This document shows, piece after piece, positions 58,764-64,000 of a DNA stretch of 64,000 nucleotides. The notes beneath the pieces were generated by a model that did not search any database, was not told where the DNA came from, and saw nothing but the letters and a program-made list of their open reading frames with translations. Origin of the DNA: Anaerotignum lactatifermentans DSM 14214 (lineage in GTDB: Bacteria; Bacillota; Clostridia; Lachnospirales; Anaerotignaceae); the NCBI RefSeq assembly GCF_900142265.1, contig NZ_FRAH01000008.1, positions 1-64,000 on the forward strand. Direction: 5' to 3'. Each line of letters starts with the position of its first letter. Positions within the stretch are counted from its first letter, which is position 1. The position numbers and the translations under genes were made by a program.

Positions 58764-61256
58764 TCAAAGCTCCCTTTCCGCGCTCTTTTTGGGCGCTGTC
58801 TTTTTCCGCTCCTGTTTCGGACTCTGCCGGAGCTGTTCCATCACAGATTTTTTCTTGTCCCGTTCCTCCCGGTGGACGGCATCTGCCAGGTCCATCAGGG
58901 AAATGGGCTGTCCGCTTCTTGCCTGCGCCTCCAGCTCCGCCACCGTTGCTTTGGGGCCGTTGTTGATGATGCCGTCAATCATGCCGTAATCATCCTCCAC
59001 GGTCATTTCCGCATTTTTCAGCGGATTGGACGGAAGAAAGCCGGGGATTTCCTGAAAGCCAACGCTGTCGCAGTAATGGCAGGATACCACGCCATCCCTT
59101 TTTATCGCAACAATGTCGCTGACGCTCATGGATGGGCTGTGGAAGTCTGCCGGGCGGCGAAAATTGAACTGTTCAAACAGCTTATGAAGCCGCCCGTCCA
59201 TGCTGCCGGTTTCCGGGAGCGGAGCGGTATAGACCAGATCATAGTTGCCCCGCTCCACAGAAAGGTCATGGGCGTTCAGCCAGTCCATATTCATAAAGCG
59301 AAGTCTCTGCGGGTCATTCTCGGCCACCTGGTAAATGGCGAAGCAGTCCCCCTCATGGGAAAGAAATGCCCGTTCCCGTTCTTCCTGATGGTTCAGGCGG
59401 TCCTGTACCCGCGCATCGAACTCCGGGCTTTCCTCCCATTCCTCGCGGGAAACGGCATACATGGTCCCGGCAGCCTGGGTGTCAAATTCCTCCCGGTCAA
59501 ACAGCATCTCCGCGCTGCCGCCATCCACCACCGCATACACCGTCAGATCCCGCTCGTAAAGCTCCATTGCCCGCTCTTTAGAGAGGGGGAGCATATCCCC
59601 GTCCCGGTAGCCGCACTTTTCCAGGTCGTCCAGTGTGAGCATCGGGTCCGGCATGGGGTACTCATCCAGCGCCTGCTCCGGGGCATCCGGCAGCATGGTA
59701 CTTTCCGGGGCGGCGGCCTGGGCCGCTGCCTCCTGCATCTGCTGGTAGGCCGCCTCCTGCAAGGTTTCGATCATGGCAAGGGGCGCATACTTGATGGACT
59801 GGCCTCCCAGGTCGTGCATCTCGCAGATTTTCAGGGCGGCGGTGGACAGGGGCAGCTCCGGCGCGTCCAACTGGCCGCCATCCATCTGGCGGAGGGTGTC
59901 TTTGTCATAGAGGGTGTAGTCATAGCCGCCCTCGGTGGTTTGCAGATGCAGATATACCGCCTCATCCAGAAGCAGCAGTTTTTCCTGCACAGGCGCAAGC
60001 TGGTCCAGCCGCTGCATCAGCTCCGCAGCCTTTGCGGTATCTTCCCCAGGCTCGTTTTCATCCAGCACACTTTGGAGCCAGTCCTGAACCCCACGCGCCC
60101 CGCCATGCCGGAGAGAAGCCGCCAGGTCTTTCACCTCAGCCTCCCGGTCCTCCACCTGGTCCCGGTATTCATAAGGGTCAAAATCAAAGGCGAACTGGTC
60201 GATGTCGGAGGCAAGCTGGTCGATGGGGTCCAGCTCCGGCGCGGCGGGTTCCTCCGCTGACGGTTCTTCCGCAGCCGGGACCGTCTGCTCCGGCTCATTT
60301 TTCTGCTCGGACAGGTCAATGCCCTGTTCCTTGCAGACCTCGGCAAAATGCTTTTCGATACCGGCGATCATGCTGCCAGCGGTTTTATTGATGGTATTCA
60401 GGCAGGCCCGAAGCTCCGACAGCTCCCGGTCCTTGCAGTAGGAGGCCACATAGCCGAAGCTGTTCTCCCCGGTTTCGATGCCGAAATACTGGCAGACCAT
60501 GTAGGAAGTGCTTTCCGCCTCGATTTCCTCGATCTGGTGCGGTTTTGGCTTGGGCGGCTCCTTGGACGGGTCCCCGGCAGCGGCCTCCATCCGCTGCTTT
60601 TCATAGTTGTGCAGGGTGGCATGGGTCATCTCATGGATGCAGGCGCATACGGTCTGGACCTCGCTCATCCCTTGCCGAATGGCGATGCGCTGGGCGGTAG
60701 GGCTGAAAAAGCCGTCCATGTTGTCCTGCATCGGCTCGATGGTCAGGGGAACCGGCGAAGTGCGCCGCAGGGCCTCCATGAAAGCCTCGTAGTGCTGGAC
60801 ATTCCCGAACAGGTCGGCGGCAAGCTGGGGCAGCGGCTTTCCCTCGGTCTGTGCGTAGTCAAACACTTTGATAGGCCGGAAAGTGGGGATTTCAATTTCC
60901 TTTTCCTCCATCACCACCTTGCCGTTGGCGTCCAGCATCGGGGCCTTGGTGTCCGGGTCGAGCTTCTGTTCCTCGATTTTTTTCTTGTAGGGTGTGGGGG
61001 CGATAATCGTAATGCCATGTTCGCCCCGCTTCACCTGACGCTCAAATTGCTGCCACTTGTTGTAACCGGCCACTTTGGTCGCGTTAGGGCGCTGTAAGCG
61101 GATCAGCATCTGGTTATTAACGGAATAGGTGGGAAAGCGGGACATGACTTTCAGATACTCGGCATACTTGCCGCTGTCAAACACTTCCCGGATGCCTGCC
61201 TCGATCTTTTCACCCAGTTCTTTCAGGCGTTCCTTGTTGGTGGGCTTATCAGCCAT
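58764..61256 (-). CDS. ArdC-like antirestriction / zincin / YodL-domain protein
   Basis: The 830-aa protein has an N-terminal ArdC-like ssDNA-binding domain (about 1-130: YLKVMSRFPTYSVNNQMLI, KRGEHGITIIAP) and a zinc-peptidase motif HEMTH (208-212) with EIEAESTSYMVCQYFG as the third ligand region. A long acidic linker (about 310-370), YodL-type repeats (about 440-800) and a basic tail follow. ArdC-type proteins protect incoming ssDNA from restriction during transfer. AAAGGAG precedes the ATG. Confidence 0.85.
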   Translation of the reverse strand: MADKPTNKERLKELGEKIEAGIREVFDSGKYAEYLKVMSRFPTYSVNNQMLIRLQRPNATKVAGYNKWQQFERQVKRGEHGITIIAPTPYKKKIEEQKLDPDTKAPMLDANGKVVMEEKEIEIPTFRPIKVFDYAQTEGKPLPQLAADLFGNVQHYEAFMEALRRTSPVPLTIEPMQDNMDGFFSPTAQRIAIRQGMSEVQTVCACIHEMTHATLHNYEKQRMEAAAGDPSKEPPKPKPHQIEEIEAESTSYMVCQYFGIETGENSFGYVASYCKDRELSELRACLNTINKTAGSMIAGIEKHFAEVCKEQGIDLSEQKNEPEQTVPAAEEPSAEEPAAPELDPIDQLASDIDQFAFDFDPYEYRDQVEDREAEVKDLAASLRHGGARGVQDWLQSVLDENEPGEDTAKAAELMQRLDQLAPVQEKLLLLDEAVYLHLQTTEGGYDYTLYDKDTLRQMDGGQLDAPELPLSTAALKICEMHDLGGQSIKYAPLAMIETLQEAAYQQMQEAAAQAAAPESTMLPDAPEQALDEYPMPDPMLTLDDLEKCGYRDGDMLPLSKERAMELYERDLTVYAVVDGGSAEMLFDREEFDTQAAGTMYAVSREEWEESPEFDARVQDRLNHQEERERAFLSHEGDCFAIYQVAENDPQRLRFMNMDWLNAHDLSVERGNYDLVYTAPLPETGSMDGRLHKLFEQFNFRRPADFHSPSMSVSDIVAIKRDGVVSCHYCDSVGFQEIPGFLPSNPLKNAEMTVEDDYGMIDGIINNGPKATVAELEAQARSGQPISLMDLADAVHREERDKKKSVMEQLRQSPKQERKKTAPKKSAEREL

Positions 61257-61288
61257 GAGGGTTCAGCTCCTTTCTTGAAAATGGTATG

Positions 61289-61319
61289 AAAAAAGCAGGA
61301 AACCATTTGATTTCCTGCT
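61289..61319 (-). terminator. Intrinsic terminator between the GNAT and ArdC-like genes
   Basis: On the minus strand AGCAGGAAA pairs with TTTCCTGCT, then TTTTTTC. It lies in the leader of the ArdC-like gene, which begins 33 nt further on, so it may also act as an attenuator for that gene. Confidence 0.7.
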
Positions 61320-61454
61320 CGGTGGTGCCGCCGGTAAGCGGCTGGTATTCAGTTTTGAAAATTCGGGCCATGATGACCCGACAACTTATTATTTGTTGAA
61401 TGAAGTAGTGAGAATTCGATTTTCTGGTGCGTCCATTTCTTGATAACAAAAGAG

Positions 61455-61949
61455 TTACATCAGAGTTTTTATTAAGCGTATTCCAAATGTTAAATACGGC
61501 TCGCCCAAATATTCGTTTTTATCGATCACATAACCATTCTTTTGATAAAATGAGATGGCGGTCGTATTTTCCTGAAATGCCCATATAACAATTTCTTGAT
61601 AACCTTGTCTTTTAGCTTCTTGTTCAGCAAATAAAATACATTTGCTACCGATATTATGTCCTTGTGCTTCTGGCCTTACATAAATACGCCAAATCTCAAA
61701 AGCTCCTTTTTTATCTATATCTGCTGTATCACCTATTGATAATAGAGCTAATATCTGGCCTTGTTCTTCCCAAACATATTCCGACAACCGTTTTGATTGA
61801 AAATCATGCCTTAGTTCTTCTGCGCGTTCATTACAGCCAATTTCATTTAGCAAAAGTGGATTTACATAATTTGAATATGTCCTTTTCCAATTCGTATTTA
61901 CTATATCAATCGCTATATTGTAATCTTTTTCTGACAAAGGACGTATCAT
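61455..61949 (-). CDS. GNAT-family N-acetyltransferase (AT-rich cargo)
   Basis: The 164-aa enzyme has the GNAT acetyl-CoA loop in a conserved form (RPEAQGHNIGSKCILF, Q/RxxxIG) plus FYQKNGY near the C-terminus. Its G+C is visibly lower than that of all surrounding backbone genes, and it breaks the usual backbone order between the ArdC-like and Cys-rich VLP genes. The substrate is unknown; small-molecule or toxin acetylation are options. Confidence 0.85.
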   Translation of the reverse strand: MIRPLSEKDYNIAIDIVNTNWKRTYSNYVNPLLLNEIGCNERAEELRHDFQSKRLSEYVWEEQGQILALLSIGDTADIDKKGAFEIWRIYVRPEAQGHNIGSKCILFAEQEAKRQGYQEIVIWAFQENTTAISFYQKNGYVIDKNEYLGEPYLTFGIRLIKTLM

Positions 61950-62172
61950 AAATTTGTTCCTCCAACTTGACTTCTAATTTATTGCCAGATTGATTATACC
62001 TCATTCATCAAGATAAGCATAGCAGAATTTTGTAAATACTTGATGAATAACGACAGGGATTTGCCGAAAGTGTGGCTACACTTCCTATGCTTGCTTATCA
62101 GGGCGGAAATGTAACGGTTTCAAACACGGTTTTGAGGGGTTAAGGGGAAAACATACGGCAGCGCACAAACGG

Positions 62173-62213
62173 GGCCGGAAATGCCTTGAAATACCTGGGC
62201 TTTCCGGCCCCGA
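62173..62213. terminator. GC-rich hairpin after the Cys-rich VLP gene
   Basis: GGGGCCGGAAA pairs with TTTCCGGCCCC over 11 bp, 6 nt beyond the stop at 62,219 on the minus strand. The T run is short (GTTTGT). The 1,950-2,170 side of the gap (61,950-62,172) shows nothing else. Confidence 0.5.
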
Positions 62214-62218
62214 AAGCG

Positions 62219-62578
62219 TTACATCTGCCCCCGGTGGCGGCGCACCCGTTCACGGGTTTTCTTCCGCTGTTCAAAAGCGGCGCAGCGGGGACAGTACAAG
62301 GCCCGGTTGCTTCTGGCCAGGAAGGGCTTGCCGCAGGATCGGCAGCGTTTCAGCCCATCGGCTCCCTGGCCGATGGACGCGCACAGCTCCGCATCCGCAG
62401 GCAGGACCGCCTCCTTAAAATACCGGCAGAGAAGGGAGTAGGAAATGCTCTGCACACAGACGCATCCCTCGCCTTCATCCAGGGCCAGGCAGTTTCCCTC
62501 GTCATAGTTGGCGCACAGGCGGCGGATCAGCTTTCGGGCGCGCCGAAGCTGGCCCTCCGTCATGCGGGGCTTATCCAT
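62219..62578 (-). CDS. Cysteine-rich VLP-domain protein
   Basis: The 119-aa protein has eight or more cysteines, in an N-terminal CxNYDxGxCLxLDxGxxCxCxQ block and a C-terminal zinc finger (CRSCGKPF ... YCPRC), ending with a basic tail. It matches the Cys_rich_VLP family, a backbone gene next to topoisomerase III in Tn1549-type elements. Its start overlaps the topoisomerase stop. Confidence 0.85.
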   Translation of the reverse strand: MDKPRMTEGQLRRARKLIRRLCANYDEGNCLALDEGEGCVCVQSISYSLLCRYFKEAVLPADAELCASIGQGADGLKRCRSCGKPFLARSNRALYCPRCAAFEQRKKTRERVRRHRGQM

Positions 62579-64000
62579 TCCCGAACACCAGCTTGAAGTT
62601 GGTCTTTTCGCCGGTGTCCTCCATCACCACCGTTGCGTCATAGGTCTTGCCGGTTTTCTCCGAATAGCAGCCGGTGAGCTTCACCCGGCCATCTTTCAGG
62701 AGAGAGGCGGCCACCGACTTGGTGAGGTTCTTTTTCTTGGCGGTGAAAAACTTGCTGTTTTTCCAAAGGACAAACCGGCAGCCAGCGTTTTCGCAGAAAA
62801 ATCCCTGCTTGCGCTCGGTGACAGCCCCGCCGCAGCGGGGGCATTTGCCCACCGTCTCCCGGTCAGAGGGGAAAAGCACCTGGGAACCGTCAATCACCTT
62901 GTAGGTCCCCACCAGGTCCCGGAGCATATTGCAGATACCGTCCATGAAGGCGCTGGGCTTCACTTCACCGCGCTCCACCTCTTTGAGCTGGTGTTCCCAT
63001 TCCGCAGTCAGAAGCGGCGATTGAAGCTGCTCCGGCAGGACGGTAATCAGGGAAACGCCGATCTGCGTGGGAATAAGGTTGGTGGCCTTTTTCTGCTTCT
63101 TGCGTTCCACAAAGCCGGTAGACACCAGCTTTTCTAATATCCCGGCGCGGGTGGCCGGTGTGCCGATGCCCTTGCGCTCCGCATCCTCCGGCATATCCTT
63201 TGCGCCAGCCGTTTCCATCGCGGAGAGCAGCGTATCCTCGGTGTAGTGCTTGGGGGCGGTGGTCTTGCCCTCCTTGATGGTGACAGCGGTGACAGGGAGC
63301 GTCATTCCTTCTGTCAGTCCGTCCGGTAGGACGCTTTCTTTTGCCGGGTCTGCCTTTTCCCGCTGATAGGCTTTCCAGCCCGGAGCGGTGATGGCCTTTC
63401 CTTTGGCAGAAAACTGGTTCCCGCCGCAGTCCAGAGTGACAGCCGTTTCCTGGTAGCGGTAAGGGGAGCCGGTGGCGCAAAGAAGCTCCCGCGCCACCAG
63501 ACGCAGGATTTCCCGTTCCCCGGCAGGCAGGGCCTCCACATCCGCCCGGCCAGCTCCCTCGGTGGGGACGATGGCATGGTGGTCGGTGACTTTGGCGCTG
63601 TTGCATACCTGGGCGGCCAGAACGGTGTCCGGCACAGCCACCCCGCAGATCTTCGCCGCCGCAGCCGCCAGAGCCGGAACCGTCCCTTCCATATCGGCGG
63701 TCAGATACCGGCTGTCGGTGCGGGGATAGGTGCAGAGCTTCTTTTCATACAATGCCTGGAGATAGTCCAGGGTCTGCTGGGCTGTGTAGCCAAGCTGCCG
63801 GTTGGCGTCCCGCTGGAGGGTTGTCAGGTCGTAGAGGGCAGGCGGCTTTTCCGATTTTTCTTTCTGCTCCACAGTCTGGACCAGGGCGGGCTGGCCTTTG
63901 CAGGCATCCGCCACCGCCTGGGCCGCCGCTTTCTCGGCGCATTTCTCACCGGCGGCAGAAAATCCTCCGCAGTCCAGGACCGGCGTATAAAACGGAACCG
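62571..64000 (-). CDS. topB: Type IA DNA topoisomerase III (partial; 5' end outside the window)
   Basis: At least 476 C-terminal residues of a type IA topoisomerase. The catalytic Tyr lies in LCTYPRTDSRYLT. The TAQQTLDYLQALYE segment and the EDAERKGIGTPATRAGILEKL segment belong to domains II-III. A zinc-ribbon tail (CPRCGGAVTERKQGFFCENAGC) follows. The open frame runs through the right edge, so a start inside the window should not be assumed. It decatenates DNA and probably serves element replication or transfer. Confidence 0.93.
   Translation of the reverse strand, partial: VPFYTPVLDCGGFSAAGEKCAEKAAAQAVADACKGQPALVQTVEQKEKSEKPPALYDLTTLQRDANRQLGYTAQQTLDYLQALYEKKLCTYPRTDSRYLTADMEGTVPALAAAAAKICGVAVPDTVLAAQVCNSAKVTDHHAIVPTEGAGRADVEALPAGEREILRLVARELLCATGSPYRYQETAVTLDCGGNQFSAKGKAITAPGWKAYQREKADPAKESVLPDGLTEGMTLPVTAVTIKEGKTTAPKHYTEDTLLSAMETAGAKDMPEDAERKGIGTPATRAGILEKLVSTGFVERKKQKKATNLIPTQIGVSLITVLPEQLQSPLLTAEWEHQLKEVERGEVKPSAFMDGICNMLRDLVGTYKVIDGSQVLFPSDRETVGKCPRCGGAVTERKQGFFCENAGCRFVLWKNSKFFTAKKKNLTKSVAASLLKDGRVKLTGCYSEKTGKTYDATVVMEDTGEKTNFKLVFGNG

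Larger units (their letters stand above)
26880..64000. mobile_element. Integrative conjugative element of the Tn916/Tn1549 type (right end outside the window)
   Basis: The element starts between 26,798 and 26,978; the integrase stop and a hairpin at 26,932-26,970 lie just inside. AAACAC-TG-GTGTTT (26,886-26,899) is a possible integrase-binding repeat near the end. It carries integrase, excisionase, relaxase, MobC, ArdC/zincin, helicase-methylase, TTRAP, Cys-rich VLP and topoisomerase III genes. G+C rises compared with the flank. Four cargo insertions and one group II intron sit inside the backbone. The right end and the main T4SS genes would lie beyond 64,000. Confidence 0.85.

Noticed and set aside
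61249-61449. 66-aa frame before the ArdC-like gene
   Set aside because: It overlaps an intrinsic terminator and the ribosome site of the next gene; most of it reads through a hairpin.

Overview
The window is Firmicutes DNA, most likely a strict anaerobe of the Clostridia (Lachnospiraceae or Anaerotignum-like). The basis is the gene content: pyruvate:ferredoxin oxidoreductase, crotonase, a GntP-type permease under a sigma-54 activator, an S-layer-homology protein, a LysRS with an appended tRNA-binding domain, strong AGGAGG ribosome sites, and U-tailed hairpin terminators. The species call is inference.

Region 1 (about 1-26,880) is host chromosome. It holds an Spx/ArsC-like protein, a GNAT enzyme and two unlisted tandem micro-genes (1,643-1,863); proC; an SLH surface protein; a sigma-54 activator preceded by a textbook -24/-12 promoter and five 20-bp tandem repeats, followed by crotonase and a GntP permease; a lipoprotein; a Crp/Fnr regulator divergent from a ferredoxin-like protein; a dicarboxylate/amino-acid symporter; pyruvate:ferredoxin oxidoreductase; greA-lysS; and a membrane Ser/Thr kinase, an HTH protein and an Mrr-like nuclease side by side. 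Several gaps hold copies of one palindromic dispersed element.

Region 2 (about 26,880 to the right edge) is an integrative conjugative element of the Tn916/Tn1549 type, richer in G+C and transcribed mostly leftwards. Its backbone runs, from right to left, topoisomerase III (cut by the window edge), Cys-rich VLP protein, ArdC/zincin-YodL protein, transposon-transfer-assisting protein, a giant methylase-helicase, DUF3848/3849 protein, MobC, small ORFs, relaxase, sigma-like regulator, excisionase and integrase. The helicase is split by a 2.83-kb group II intron with an LtrA-type maturase. Removing the intron restores the frame exactly (7,779 nt, 2,592 aa), and a TnpV gene is overprinted in the helicase linker.

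Three cargo modules sit between repeated leader-plus-sigma units: a PLDc_N/ABC exporter with three HTH regulators (30.15-33.45 kb), a BlaI/M56 sensor with an ABC exporter (36.25-39.97 kb), and a BceRS-BceAB-like peptide-resistance system with a 44-aa membrane peptide (41.05-45.77 kb). A GNAT gene (61.5-61.9 kb) is a fourth, AT-rich insertion. The sigma units (29.2-30.1, 35.97-36.2 truncated, 40.1-41.0 kb) are near copies of each other. The intact ones carry a structured leader: a ribosome site in a hairpin loop, a short leader ORF, an intrinsic terminator, and a hairpin that buries the sigma gene's own Shine-Dalgarno. This suggests a cassette architecture in which cargo accretes by recombination at duplicated sigma units and each unit is tightly gated at the RNA level.
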